The notes: generated from the letters alone by a model not told the origin. 64,000 nt of DNA from Spirosoma sp. SC4-14 (GCF_037201965.1 NZ_CP147518.1:2665001-2729000), one strand, 5' to 3'; shown: positions 35,467-44,701, numbered from the stretch's first letter. Made by a program: numbers and translations.

Positions 35467-37197
35467 ATGAAAATATTTGTCAAACTAGCTCTATTTACGG
35501 TACTGATAGCGTTTGCTTCCTGTAAAGACAGTTTCGTTAATGTCGATAATCCAACGGCCATTTCAACGAGCAATTACCCCAACACCATTTCTGATCTCGA
35601 ACAACTACTGACGGGTGTTTATGGCACTCAGCACGCAACCGGCATATTTGGTCGGGCCATTGGCCCATACAGCACCTATCTGTGGGATCATACTACAGAT
35701 TTGAGCTGGCAGGGATCGCCCAACTGGATTCAGATGGGGCAGAATAATGCCTTGCCCAGCGATGCCTTTCTGCAACAGATATGGCCCGATTTATGGCGAG
35801 GTGTTCAACGGTGCAATACCCTGCTGGCGGGGGTCGAGCGGGTCAATGCAAAAGCATCGGCTACCGATCAGGCAACTATCAGTCTCATTAAGGGGCAGGC
35901 GCTTTACCTGCGGGCCTGGTATTATTTTTATCTGACTACATTCTGGGGAGAGTCGTTTATCGTTGATGGGGCCGGTGGCGATAAAATGGGAGTACCGATT
36001 GTAACGGCGGTAGCCAATAATCTGGCCGAAACGCAGGTGGCCCGCTCAACCGTAAAACAGTGCTGGGATTTTATCATCAGCGATCTGAAAGCTGCCGAAA
36101 CCCTGCTGGGAACCCAAACCTGGACGGCCGCTACCGATAAACACAAAGTGACAGGCTGGGGCGTAAAAGCATTTCTGGGAAAAGTCTATGTATTTACGCA
36201 GGATTGGGCAAACGCAAAAACATATCTGGGCAACGTGATAGCCGGTAGTGGAAAGTCGCTGGTTGCGTTCGATGTCTACAAAAATATGTTCAATGGGCAA
36301 AACGAATTCAATTCAGAATCGTTGGTCGAACTTAATTTGAACGTCGATATGGTCTATGGCGGTCAGGATTTATCGATGGGTTCTATGATCGGAACCTTAA
36401 TTGCGCCTACCTATGTCGGCGACAATGGAGCGCCCATTGCATCGGCCTGGTCGAATGTGTTCCCTCATGCTAAAAACATTGCCCGGTTTGGGTTTAATCT
36501 GGGCCATTATTTTCCGCAGGGAACAACAACGGCCAATATTGCTAATGTCGACCCCACGTATATTACGAAATCGAAAGCGGCACGAGCCAACAAAACGGTA
36601 GACCCTCGGTTGTGGGTAGCCTGCCTTCAGCCGTATGTCGATTCGATGGTGGTGAGTGGCGTAAAACGACCCATTTCTCATTATCTGGACATTACGGAAA
36701 TTGATATGGAGGCCTGGAGTTTCCGAAAATACATTAATCTGGCAGGCACGGAGTTAGAAGTCAACCGATCAAATGGCGACAATATTCTCTGGCTGCGGCT
36801 CGCAGATATATACCTGCTCTATGCAGAAACACTCACCCATACGGGCGACAATGCGATGGCACTTGAGTATGTGAACAAGGTGCATCGACGAGCCTATGGG
36901 CTTCCTGTTGATTCGCCATCGGCCATCGATTATAAAAGCCTGACCGACCAGACCATAGCGCCGGACGATGTCTTAAAAAATAACCCGCTTCGCTATGAAC
37001 GATGGGCCGAATTTTTCGGCGAGTTTAACTGGTGGTATGACGTATGTCGATGGAAAATCGGTGATAAGGAAGCGGCTTACTATCAGAAAATTAGGGGTGG
37101 AACCATTCAGTTTGATCCGGCTATCGACTATGCGCAACCCATTCCAATCAATGAAATTACGGCTAATGCCAACATGAAGCAGAACCCAGGTTATTAG
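35467..37197 (+). CDS. SusD/RagB-family nutrient-binding lipoprotein
   Basis: A 576-residue surface lipoprotein (signal A-F-A-S-C, Cys19), the binding lid of the SusC receptor encoded 20 bp upstream. Typical SusD features are the early L-E-Q-L-L-T-G-V-Y-G, the TPR-like helix R-A-W-Y-Y-F-Y-L, L-W-L-R-L-A-D-I-Y-L-L-Y-A-E (the conserved lid helix) and R-Y-E-R-W-A-E-F-F-G-E-F-N-W-W-Y-D-V-C-R-W-K near the end. The substrate is not predictable from sequence. The esterase-type gene that follows suggests an acylated glycan. Confidence 0.94.
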   Translation: MKIFVKLALFTVLIAFASCKDSFVNVDNPTAISTSNYPNTISDLEQLLTGVYGTQHATGIFGRAIGPYSTYLWDHTTDLSWQGSPNWIQMGQNNALPSDAFLQQIWPDLWRGVQRCNTLLAGVERVNAKASATDQATISLIKGQALYLRAWYYFYLTTFWGESFIVDGAGGDKMGVPIVTAVANNLAETQVARSTVKQCWDFIISDLKAAETLLGTQTWTAATDKHKVTGWGVKAFLGKVYVFTQDWANAKTYLGNVIAGSGKSLVAFDVYKNMFNGQNEFNSESLVELNLNVDMVYGGQDLSMGSMIGTLIAPTYVGDNGAPIASAWSNVFPHAKNIARFGFNLGHYFPQGTTTANIANVDPTYITKSKAARANKTVDPRLWVACLQPYVDSMVVSGVKRPISHYLDITEIDMEAWSFRKYINLAGTELEVNRSNGDNILWLRLADIYLLYAETLTHTGDNAMALEYVNKVHRRAYGLPVDSPSAIDYKSLTDQTIAPDDVLKNNPLRYERWAEFFGEFNWWYDVCRWKIGDKEAAYYQKIRGGTIQFDPAIDYAQPIPINEITANANMKQNPGY

Positions 37198-37235
37198 GGT
37201 CGAAAAGAGGTACTTTTTTCTATTCATACCAGTTC

Positions 37236-37293
37236 TCTTCGTCTGATTTGTATTGATGACACGCAGGTGCTCATTACGAATCAGACGAAGAAA
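37236..37293. repeat. Long hairpin between susD and the tandem SGNH gene
   Basis: Arms 37236-37256 and 37273-37293 match at 19 of 21 positions, including a perfect 13-bp outer part TCTTCGTCTGATT/AATCAGACGAAGA. The loop is 16 nt. It probably limits or stabilises the susCD transcript. Confidence 0.6.
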
Positions 37294-37410
37294 TTTTGCC
37301 CGATTCTGAAAGTAGCTATGCCCTGGAATGATGCTTTAGTTGGGACATTACGTACGCAAAGCAACCATAGCGCTCTTTGTGCCTGTAGGGTCCCAAACCA
37401 ACGATTGATT

Positions 37411-39216
37411 ATGCCCAGAAAACCGCTCTTTTTTCTCCTGTTTGCCTGTATTCACTGCCTGACCGGATTTGCCCAAACCACAACCGAATACGTTTGGTGG
37501 AATCCTGCCCGAAATTCGTTTCCGGTTATTGAAGGACAGGCCTGGCCCAAAGAGGTTCAGAGTCCATACGATCGGCTACCCGCCCAGGCAGAAAAGAGTG
37601 TCAGGCCGCCCGTTTGGAATTTATCGCACAATGCTGCTGGCTTGCTGATTCGGTTTAACGCCAGTACCGACCAGCTCGTGGTTCGGTATGCTGTGAGTGG
37701 CGCTCATGCATTGCCGCATATGCCCGCTACCGGCGTGAGTGGCGTCGATTTGTATGCGCTCGACAGCGATGGCAACTGGCACTGGTGTACGGGGAAATAT
37801 TCGTTCAAAGATACGCTCGAATACCGGTTTACGGGCCTTACGCCCAACGATCAGTATCATCAGAAAGGACGTGAATACCGGCTCTATCTGCCGCTTTATA
37901 ATTCGGTGAAATGGCTGGAAATTGGCGTACCGAAAGGAATGTCCTTTACGCCCTTGCCGACCCGTATCGAAAAACCGATTGTTATATACGGAACCTCCAT
38001 TGCCCAGGGAGCTTGTGCCTCGCGGCCGGGTATGGCCTGGACCGCCATTCTGGGACGCAAACTGGATCGGCCGGTTATCAATCTGGGTTTTTCGGGCAAT
38101 GGTCGACTAGAGAAAGAGATTATTGAGTTGCTGCCCAGCATTGATGCTAAGCTCTATGTGCTCGACTGTTTACCGAATTTGGTGGCTTCAGTAGGAATCG
38201 CTCCCGATGAAATCAGAAACCGGATTATTGAATCCGTTAAAACCTTGCGCCAGAAACGACCCGAGGTGCCCGTGCTGCTGGTCGATCATGCGGGTTATAC
38301 GGAGGGCTCGCTCAATGCTACCCGCCGGAAATACTACATGGACGCTAATGAACTGATGAGTCAGGCATTTGCGCAATTGAAGACCGAAGGCATCAATCTG
38401 GTTTACCTGCTTTCCCGAACCGACATCAATCTGGGTATGGACGATATGGTCGATGGGACGCACCCAACCGATCTGGGTATGCAGCATTATGCCGATGCTT
38501 ATGAAAACAGCATTCGCCCGATCCTGAACGAACCAATCGGAGCGTATGGCACAACCAAACCCTGCACACAGTTTCGGGATGCCGCTATCTACGATTGGGA
38601 AACCCGCCACCGCCAGACCCTGGAACGGGTGAAAGCAAAACCACCACGGATTGTGTTTATCGGTAATTCTATCACGCACTACTGGGGCGGTAAGCCGCAG
38701 GCACCCATCAGCCGGGGGGCCGATTCGTGGAATGCCGTACTTGAGCCGCTGGGTACGCAGAATTTTGGCTATGGCTGGGACCGGATCGAGAATGTACTGT
38801 GGCGGGTTTACCACGACGAACTCGATGGTTATGCCGCTGCGCAGGTTGTTGTTATGATCGGTACGAATAACCTTCATCTTAATACGGACACTGAAATTGT
38901 GGAGGGACTGGCATTTCTGGTCAATGCGATCAAAGCCCGTCAGCCCGGAGCGTCTGTTTTATTGTTGGGGATTTTGCCCCGTCGGCAGGGCGAAGCGCGA
39001 ATTCTGGAACTGAATAAACGTATTGCACGCGCTGCCGGGCAGGTCGACGTGACGTTTGCCGATCCTGGAACCGTTTTTCTGAAAGAGGACGGTAAAATTG
39101 ATGAAACACTGTTTACGGATGGGCTGCACCCTAATGCCGAAGGCTATCAGAAATTAGTTGCAAAGCTGAGCCCCTATCTGAAACCAGTCGAACAAAGTCA
39201 TAAACAAAAACGGTAA
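37411..39216 (+). CDS. Secreted protein with two tandem SGNH hydrolase domains
   Basis: A 601-residue exported protein (signal ending T-G-F-A-Q). After a beta-rich N-terminal region (about 20-185) come two SGNH/GDSL esterase domains. Domain 1 has G-T-S196-I-A-Q-G, the N-L-G-F-S-G-N-G block and D348-G-T-H351. Domain 2 has G-N-S420-I-T-H-Y, G-T-N-N-L and D570-G-L-H573. Both catalytic Ser and Asp/His pairs are present, so both may be active. SGNH enzymes remove acetyl or other acyl groups from glycans. Next to SusC/D this suggests pretreatment of an acylated polysaccharide. The ATG at 37411 starts the signal peptide; the longer frame from 37267 overlaps the upstream hairpin. Confidence 0.88.
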   Translation: MPRKPLFFLLFACIHCLTGFAQTTTEYVWWNPARNSFPVIEGQAWPKEVQSPYDRLPAQAEKSVRPPVWNLSHNAAGLLIRFNASTDQLVVRYAVSGAHALPHMPATGVSGVDLYALDSDGNWHWCTGKYSFKDTLEYRFTGLTPNDQYHQKGREYRLYLPLYNSVKWLEIGVPKGMSFTPLPTRIEKPIVIYGTSIAQGACASRPGMAWTAILGRKLDRPVINLGFSGNGRLEKEIIELLPSIDAKLYVLDCLPNLVASVGIAPDEIRNRIIESVKTLRQKRPEVPVLLVDHAGYTEGSLNATRRKYYMDANELMSQAFAQLKTEGINLVYLLSRTDINLGMDDMVDGTHPTDLGMQHYADAYENSIRPILNEPIGAYGTTKPCTQFRDAAIYDWETRHRQTLERVKAKPPRIVFIGNSITHYWGGKPQAPISRGADSWNAVLEPLGTQNFGYGWDRIENVLWRVYHDELDGYAAAQVVVMIGTNNLHLNTDTEIVEGLAFLVNAIKARQPGASVLLLGILPRRQGEARILELNKRIARAAGQVDVTFADPGTVFLKEDGKIDETLFTDGLHPNAEGYQKLVAKLSPYLKPVEQSHKQKR

Positions 39217-39218
39217 AA

Positions 39219-41183
39219 ATGGCTATGACAAAGCCAGTCGTCACGCCCGCCAAAACCCTGGCCGATCGCAGGCGCATGACCCGCCCGCAGCTTTGGCTGT
39301 TTAAAGGAATCGCGATGCTGTTGCCATTGGTGCTGCTGGCTTTGCTGGAAGGTATTCTGCGCGTAGCGGGCTATGGGCACGACCTGCGGCTTTTTGTCGA
39401 TGATCCGCAACAACCGGGCTTTCTGGTCATGAACCGCTATGCATCGGAGCGGTATTTTACAGAAACAGACAATGCTACTGTCGGTAATTTCGAACCGTTT
39501 CGGAAGTATAAAGCCGATGGAACCTTACGAATTTTTGTGCTGGGCGAATCAACGACTATTGGCTATCCATATATGCACAACGGCTCGTTTCACCGCTGGT
39601 TGCAGTACCGGCTGATGCATACCTTTCCGGAGCGGGAATTCGAAATTATCAATCTTTCCTTAACGGCCGTCAACTCGTATACGGTATTTGGCTTTGCCCG
39701 CGAACTGGCCGCTCATCAGCCCGATGCGGTGCTGATTTATACTGGTCATAACGAGTATTACGGTGCATTGGGTGTGGGCTCAACAAGCTCGATTGCCCAC
39801 AATCCGAAAGTGGTTCGGCTAGTGCTGTGGCTGCGCGACTTTCGGGTGGTGCAACTCGTTACGAAAGCATTGACTAAGCTGAAAAGAGCCGTGTCGGGAA
39901 AGCAGGTCGATTTGCGCGAAAACCTGATGAAGCGTATGGCGGCCGACCAGCAGATTTCCTACGGGTCGGGTGCATATGCACAGGGTATCGAGCAGTTTAA
40001 AACCAATATGAATGACCTTTGCCAGCAATTGTCGGGTCAGAAAATTCCGGTTTTTGTCAGCAATCTGGTTAGTAACGAAAAAGACCTGAAGCCATTTATC
40101 AGCGCATCGGGCAACGGCCCCGAATCGGCTGAACAACAATACCGGCTCGGTAAGCAGGCTTATAAACAGGGTGATTTCAGAACCGCAAAAAAGGCATTTA
40201 TACAGGCAAAAGAGCTGGACTTGTTGCGGTTTCGGGCCCCGGAAGCTATGAATCAGGTTATCGATGAGCTGGGAAAACAGTATCCAAACGTAACGGTGGT
40301 CGACACAAAAACCTATTTTGAACGGCAGTCGCCACAGGGAATACTCGGTAAGGAAACGTTGCTGGAGCATGTTCACCCTAATTTGCTGGGCTATGCCTTA
40401 CTGTCCGACGCTTTTTATGAAGCCCTGAAAAAACGTCGACTGATCGATCCGGCAAATCGGGCCGAACTTTCGTTTGCCCAACTGCGCCAGCAAATGCCCA
40501 TTACAACTGTCGATTCGTTGCAGGGTGCTTACGAAATGATGATTCTGAAAGAAGGCTGGCCTTTCAATGAGCCGATGCCGCCCGAAGAAACCCGTCCGAA
40601 AACCCTGGAAGAGCAACTGGCCGGAGCATTGGCTGTGAAACAATTGATATGGCGCGACGCGATGAATCAGTTGGCTGCTTACTATGCCAAACAAAACGAT
40701 CTGCGGAAGGTGTTACGGGTTACCGAATCACTCATACTGGAATATCCGAACGATCCGGGTTTATACGATCAGGCCGGGAAACTGTGCATGAGTTTAAGCA
40801 AAAATGAAGACGCTGTCTGGCATCAGAAAAAGGCGTTTCAGTTGGCTAACTCGTTCGAGCGGGCGCAGCGGTTGTTTGTACTTTTGCTGAAGATGGATCG
40901 GCCCGACGCGGCATTACCTTATCTGCGCTATGCTGCGGCAAACAATCAGTCGGGGTTTAGCCTTGGTGAGTTGCAGGCGTTTGTTGAACAACTGGTTGGT
41001 CTTAAAAAACAGTATGAGCAGGATAGCACGAACGTAAAGCTAAGCAACCAACTGGCAACTGGTTATCTGAAGTTTGCCAATGCGACGGCAGCTACCCGAT
41101 ATGTGAAGAAAACACTACAACATGACCCGCATAATGCCGTTGCGCTTCAATTGAGTCGGCAGATAGAGCGGCTAAGAAAGTAG
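39219..41183 (+). CDS. Membrane-anchored SGNH-like hydrolase with TPR region
   Basis: A 654-residue protein. One membrane helix (about 28-46) is followed by an SGNH-like domain: L-G-E-S111-T-T-I-G at the nucleophile, T-G-H-N-E-Y-Y-G as the Asn block, and E383-H-V-H386-P, where Glu stands in place of the usual Asp. A 70-residue insert around 285-345 and the C-terminus (about 465-650) contain TPR-like helical pairs. Relatives sit in clusters with DUF5989 and SxtJ-type proteins, and a DUF5989 gene does follow here. It starts 2 bp after the tandem SGNH stop, so the two are probably translated from one message. The substrate is unknown. Confidence 0.82.
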   Translation: MAMTKPVVTPAKTLADRRRMTRPQLWLFKGIAMLLPLVLLALLEGILRVAGYGHDLRLFVDDPQQPGFLVMNRYASERYFTETDNATVGNFEPFRKYKADGTLRIFVLGESTTIGYPYMHNGSFHRWLQYRLMHTFPEREFEIINLSLTAVNSYTVFGFARELAAHQPDAVLIYTGHNEYYGALGVGSTSSIAHNPKVVRLVLWLRDFRVVQLVTKALTKLKRAVSGKQVDLRENLMKRMAADQQISYGSGAYAQGIEQFKTNMNDLCQQLSGQKIPVFVSNLVSNEKDLKPFISASGNGPESAEQQYRLGKQAYKQGDFRTAKKAFIQAKELDLLRFRAPEAMNQVIDELGKQYPNVTVVDTKTYFERQSPQGILGKETLLEHVHPNLLGYALLSDAFYEALKKRRLIDPANRAELSFAQLRQQMPITTVDSLQGAYEMMILKEGWPFNEPMPPEETRPKTLEEQLAGALAVKQLIWRDAMNQLAAYYAKQNDLRKVLRVTESLILEYPNDPGLYDQAGKLCMSLSKNEDAVWHQKKAFQLANSFERAQRLFVLLLKMDRPDAALPYLRYAAANNQSGFSLGELQAFVEQLVGLKKQYEQDSTNVKLSNQLATGYLKFANATAATRYVKKTLQHDPHNAVALQLSRQIERLRK

Positions 41184-41283
41184 TAGGAGGTAGTGCAATT
41201 GTAATTATCCATGGCGTGAAATAGATGCATCAGCCGCTTTTCACTCGATGGAGATGGCTCTGATTTTTGAAAAAGAAATAAGT

Positions 41284-41433
41284 ATGGAATTTCTTCGGGA
41301 TTTCTGGTTGTTCGTGCGCGAACGGAAGCGCTATTGGCTAGTACCGCTCTTTATCCTATTGCTGCTGTTGGGCGCCCTGACCATTTTTACGACTGGCTCG
41401 GCACTGGCTCCGTTTATCTATTCTATTTTTTGA
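41284..41433 (+). CDS. DUF5989 (SxtK-like) small membrane protein
   Basis: A 49-residue one-helix protein: M-E-F-L-R-D-F-W-L-F-V-R-E-R-K-R-Y-W-L, a Leu-rich helix, then T-G-S-A-L-A-P-F-I-Y. This is the compact DUF5989 pattern. Members usually occur with carbamoyltransferase, SxtJ and SGNH genes; only the SGNH genes are seen here. The ATG at 41284 is preferred to an in-frame upstream ATG at 41248 because the family starts at M-E-F-L. Function unknown. Confidence 0.8.
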   Translation: MEFLRDFWLFVRERKRYWLVPLFILLLLLGALTIFTTGSALAPFIYSIF

Positions 41434-41486
41434 GCCCGTATGCCAGATGGGTATATCTTTATGGAGAATTCTGTAGAGACTTATTT

Positions 41487-42080
41487 ATGAAGGCACTGAT
41501 TGGAGCTATAGGCCTCCTGCTATTGGGTAGTTGTTCAACGAAAGAAAAGACTACGCAACAATCCACTGAACAAACCGTTGCCGAAGCTCCAAAAAACGAC
41601 AGCACGCAAACCGGTGGAACCGTTTCCACTAAGTCTGCTATAAAAGCGACAGTTGCGGCCGGGGCCGGAAAATGGGCCTATGAAAAAAAGACCGATAAAG
41701 AGGGAAAACCGGTCTATAAAGCTTCGCTGGTGGCTTCCAATATTCTTGAGTTTTCGTTTCCATACAACGGAGGTTCAGTAGCTACCCTGACCATTCGGAA
41801 GCGCGAAAGCGGCACAACGGTATACATAGAGGTGTCGAAAGGTCAGTTTAATCGAAGCTTTCAGGGTGGTAAAGCCCGAATACGTTTTGATCGGCAATCA
41901 CCTGTTGCGTATGAGCTAGTAGCCGCCGAAAATGGTCGGGCCAACATTGTGTTTTTTGATGCCGAACAAAAGCTGATCAACCAGATGAAAGCTGCTAAAG
42001 AAATGGTTATCGATCTTGATTTTGCCGGACAGGGCGTTCGGCAATTATTATTCAAAACTGCCGGTTTGAAATGGTCTTAA
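41487..42080 (+). CDS. Hypothetical lipoprotein, 197 residues
   Basis: Not recognised as a named family. A lipoprotein signal (L-L-L-G-S-C, Cys16) is followed by a low-complexity Thr/Gln/Glu/Lys linker (about 17-60) and a beta-rich domain (about 65-195) with V-A-T-L-T-I-R-K-R-E-S-G-T-T-V-Y-I and a closing V-R-Q-L-L-F-K-T-A-G-L. The ATG at 41487 gives the lipobox directly; upstream in-frame codons encode only a translated gap. The TAA stop is inside the stem of the next terminator. It lies 53 bp after DUF5989. Confidence 0.72.
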   Translation: MKALIGAIGLLLLGSCSTKEKTTQQSTEQTVAEAPKNDSTQTGGTVSTKSAIKATVAAGAGKWAYEKKTDKEGKPVYKASLVASNILEFSFPYNGGSVATLTIRKRESGTTVYIEVSKGQFNRSFQGGKARIRFDRQSPVAYELVAAENGRANIVFFDAEQKLINQMKAAKEMVIDLDFAGQGVRQLLFKTAGLKWS

Positions 42081-42116
42081 GCGCTCATTTTTGTAAAAAA
42101 TGAGCGCTTAAGACCA
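42072..42116. terminator. Perfect 21-bp bidirectional terminator
   Basis: Arms 42072-42092 and 42096-42116 pair without mismatch around GTA, with T5/A6 runs at the loop. It separates the lipoprotein gene (+) from fabF (-) and contains the lipoprotein stop codon. Confidence 0.9.
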
Positions 42117-42121
42117 AAACG

Positions 42122-43366
42122 CTAGACTTTCTGAAACACAACAATACTGTTGTGGCCACCAAATCCGAAGGTATTACTCATTGCAACATCCACCGAAGCG
42201 GGTCTGGCTTCTTTCGTTACAATAGTCAGATTGTCGGGAATAGCCGGGTCGAGTTTGGTGGTGTTAATGGTAGGTGGAATAACGCTGTCGCGCATCGAAA
42301 GCAGGCAGATAATGGCTTCGGCTGCTCCGGCGGCACCCATCAAGTGACCCGTAATGGACTTGGTTGCACTGATTTGTAACTTTGTTTTTTCGCCACCCGT
42401 TAAACTCGTTACCGCTTTGATTTCTGATAAATCGCCCACCTGGGTAGAGGTAGCGTGGGTGTTCAGGTAATCGACATCGGCAATGGTCAGCGCTGATTCT
42501 TCCAGTGCCAGTTGCATTGCTTTTGCGGCTCCAATGCCCTCGGGATGAGTAGCAGTCATGTGATATGCGTCGGCGGTCATGGCAGCTCCCGTAATTTCTC
42601 CGTAAATACGGGCTCCACGTTTTACGGCATGGTTATACTCTTCCAGCACTAATGCACCAGCGCCTTCGCCCATCACAAAACCATCGCGATCTACATCGAA
42701 CGGGCGCGAGGCCGATGCGGGATTCTGGTTGTGGGTCGACATGGCTTTCAGGGCACTAAATCCACCAAACGATGCGGGTGTAATGGGAGCCTCAGAGCCG
42801 CCGGTTATAATAATTTTGGCTTTCCCCAGACGGATGTAGTTGAAGGCATCCATAATGGCGGTATTCGATGTGGCACAGGCCGAAATGGTGGTGTAGTTGA
42901 TTCCCATATAACCATTTCGAATCGAAATCATGCCCGAAGCCATATTTGGAATTAACCTGGGTATAAAAAATGGGCTAAACCGTGGCTGGCCATTGCCCTG
43001 TGCGTATTCGGTTACCTGTTCTTCAAAGACATCCATGCCGCCCTGTCCCGTTCCCCAGATAACCCCCACCTCAAATGGATCGATCTGGTTCAGGTCGAAA
43101 CCCGAATCACGAATGGCCTCATCTGAGGCTACCAATGCATATTGTGTAAATGGATCGGTGCGTTTAAGATCGGCGCGATTTAAATACTGCGATGCATCGA
43201 ATCCTTTGATTTCGCAGGCAAACTGGGTGCGAAACAGCGTAGGATCGAATTTGGTGATGGTGGCTGCACCACTCTCACCATTCACTACATTCTGCCAGAA
43301 CGTCGGGGCGTTATGACCCACTGGTGTTAAAGCACCAATTCCGGTAACAACAACTCGGTGTAACAT
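42122..43366 (-). CDS. fabF: Beta-ketoacyl-ACP synthase II
   Basis: A 414-residue condensing enzyme that extends acyl-ACP with malonyl-ACP in fatty-acid synthesis. The catalytic triad is intact: C164 in S-A-C-A-T-S-N, H304 in N-T-H-A-T-S-T and H341 in K-S-I-T-G-H. N-T-F-G-F-G-G-H-N near the end is also typical. Length and motifs fit FabF (KAS II) rather than FabB. The gene is alone on the minus strand and diverges from a TetR regulator, so it may be a second, regulated copy rather than the housekeeping one, which is usually next to acpP. Confidence 0.92.
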   Translation of the reverse strand: MLHRVVVTGIGALTPVGHNAPTFWQNVVNGESGAATITKFDPTLFRTQFACEIKGFDASQYLNRADLKRTDPFTQYALVASDEAIRDSGFDLNQIDPFEVGVIWGTGQGGMDVFEEQVTEYAQGNGQPRFSPFFIPRLIPNMASGMISIRNGYMGINYTTISACATSNTAIMDAFNYIRLGKAKIIITGGSEAPITPASFGGFSALKAMSTHNQNPASASRPFDVDRDGFVMGEGAGALVLEEYNHAVKRGARIYGEITGAAMTADAYHMTATHPEGIGAAKAMQLALEESALTIADVDYLNTHATSTQVGDLSEIKAVTSLTGGEKTKLQISATKSITGHLMGAAGAAEAIICLLSMRDSVIPPTINTTKLDPAIPDNLTIVTKEARPASVDVAMSNTFGFGGHNSIVVFQKV

Positions 43367-43751
43367 TTTCGTTGTAAATAATGACTACTAAGGTCTTTTA
43401 ATCACTGACTGGTAAAAAATAATTTCAGCGGCTGGTAAATATAGGTAAATAATACTATTTGGTATTTTACTGACGAAATAATGAGCGAATAAGTTCTTTT
43501 GCTGGCTCTGATGTATCAGCTTGATTTGGCAGTTTTTGTACGTATAGTTGATTTCCTGTTCATTTATTTAATTAAATAATAAATACCAATTGTTATTTTT
43601 GTAAGATTGGCGATAGGGCACCAGCCAATGCCGGGATGCAGAAATAGACAGCGCCTTCAGGCTTTGGGCCAGAATGCGCTAAACGCTGAGTAGCTAGTTG
43701 AATTTTCGCCAGGAGAAACGGACTAATAAACAACAAATACACACCTTCGAC
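43367..43751. other. Divergent fabF-tetR control region
   Basis: This 385-bp AT-rich gap holds no gene. It contains the palindrome at 43564-43579 and a -7-like TATTTTTG at 43594-43601. Both are listed separately. Confidence 0.6.
43564..43601 (+). promoter_or_regulatory. 16-bp palindrome and -7 box before tetR
   Basis: TTATTTAATTAAATAA (43564-43579) is a perfect palindrome. TATTTTTG at 43594-43601 matches the -7 consensus. The -33 element of that promoter would fall on the palindrome, so a regulator bound there could block transcription. Candidate TetR autoregulation site; the AT-only sequence weakens the call. Confidence 0.4.
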
Positions 43752-44363
43752 ATGACACCAAAACGATCAAAAGCCGAACGAACCCGTCAGTTTATTATCG
43801 AAACAACGGCCGGTATTTTCAATACAAAAGGCTATGCCGGCACATCATTGAATGATTTAACGGAAGCAACCGGCCTAACGAAAGGAAGTATATACGGCAA
43901 CTTTGAAAACAAGGAAGAAGTTGCACTGGCCGCTTTTGACTACAATCTGTCCCGAATAAAGCAGGGAATTCAACAACGAATGGATCTGGCGGCAACCTAT
44001 CGAGAGAAATTACAGGTTTATGGCGATGTGTATCGAGAGCTTTTTCGTAACCCGATAGTAGTAGGGGGCTGCCCGATTCTGAATACCGCCATCGAAGCCG
44101 ATGATACCAATAACCTGCTCAAAGACAGGGCGTCAAAAGCGATCCTGTACTGGAAAAAAAACATTATCGATCTGATCAGGGCGGGGATTGCTACTGGCGA
44201 ATTTCGCGAAGATAGTGAACCTGAACGAACCGCGTTGTCGATCATTGCGCTCATTGAAGGTGGGATCATGATTGCCCAGGCAACCAACACGCCAATGTAT
44301 CTGGATAAGGTGCTGAAAACGGTCGATATGCTGATTGGGCAATTGGAGAAACGGGTGCCGTAG
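43752..44363 (+). CDS. TetR/AcrR-family transcriptional regulator
   Basis: A 203-residue regulator. The N-terminal helix-turn-helix is clear: T-R-Q-F-I-I-E-T-T-A-G-I-F-N-T-K-G-Y-A-G-T-S-L-N-D-L-T-E-A-T-G-L with G-S-I-Y-G-N-F-E-N-K-E-E as the recognition helix and following segment (written here as motif pieces of residues 11-57). The C-terminal ligand-binding half contains G-G-C-P-I-L-N-T-A-I-E-A-D-D near residue 107, a pattern of TetR proteins responding to small organic compounds. It diverges from fabF and may control it. The ATG at 43752 is chosen because the upstream in-frame segment is not family-like. Confidence 0.9.
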   Translation: MTPKRSKAERTRQFIIETTAGIFNTKGYAGTSLNDLTEATGLTKGSIYGNFENKEEVALAAFDYNLSRIKQGIQQRMDLAATYREKLQVYGDVYRELFRNPIVVGGCPILNTAIEADDTNNLLKDRASKAILYWKKNIIDLIRAGIATGEFREDSEPERTALSIIALIEGGIMIAQATNTPMYLDKVLKTVDMLIGQLEKRVP

Positions 44364-44465
44364 TCGGCAAAATTTGTTATTGCTTCTGTTTATACGGACA
44401 TAATCGGTTTTCAGGCGTTGTTATATCGTGCGTAACGGGTCTGTTTTTGGTTGTAGCAGTTACGT

Positions 44466-44642
44466 ATGGATAGCAATACCAGCCAGTTGACCAGGCTTAA
44501 TACGAAGCGTTCGATTATGGGAAATTACATTGTCATCTTGTTCACTACAGGAGTTATTGCCCTAAGCGGAGCCGCTCTATGGTGGGAGTGGAAACATACG
44601 AAATCCCGGAAACGAAAAAAGGGAAAGAAAAAAGGAGACTAA
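44466..44642 (+). CDS. Small membrane protein with highly basic tail, 58 residues
   Basis: This short frame encodes a polar start, one membrane helix (Y-I-V-I-L-F-T-T-G-V-I-A-L-S-G-A-A-L-W-W) and a tail rich in Lys/Arg (S-R-K-R-K-K-G-K-K-K-G-D). An internal ATG at 44517 would give 41 residues. The topology follows the positive-inside rule and a terminator follows, so a real gene is plausible. No family is recognised. Confidence 0.45.
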   Translation: MDSNTSQLTRLNTKRSIMGNYIVILFTTGVIALSGAALWWEWKHTKSRKRKKGKKKGD

Positions 44643-44701
44643 CGTTCTGATTTATAGACTTGTAAGCTATTGATCAGAAACCCCGTTGTTTAACGATTTT
44701 C

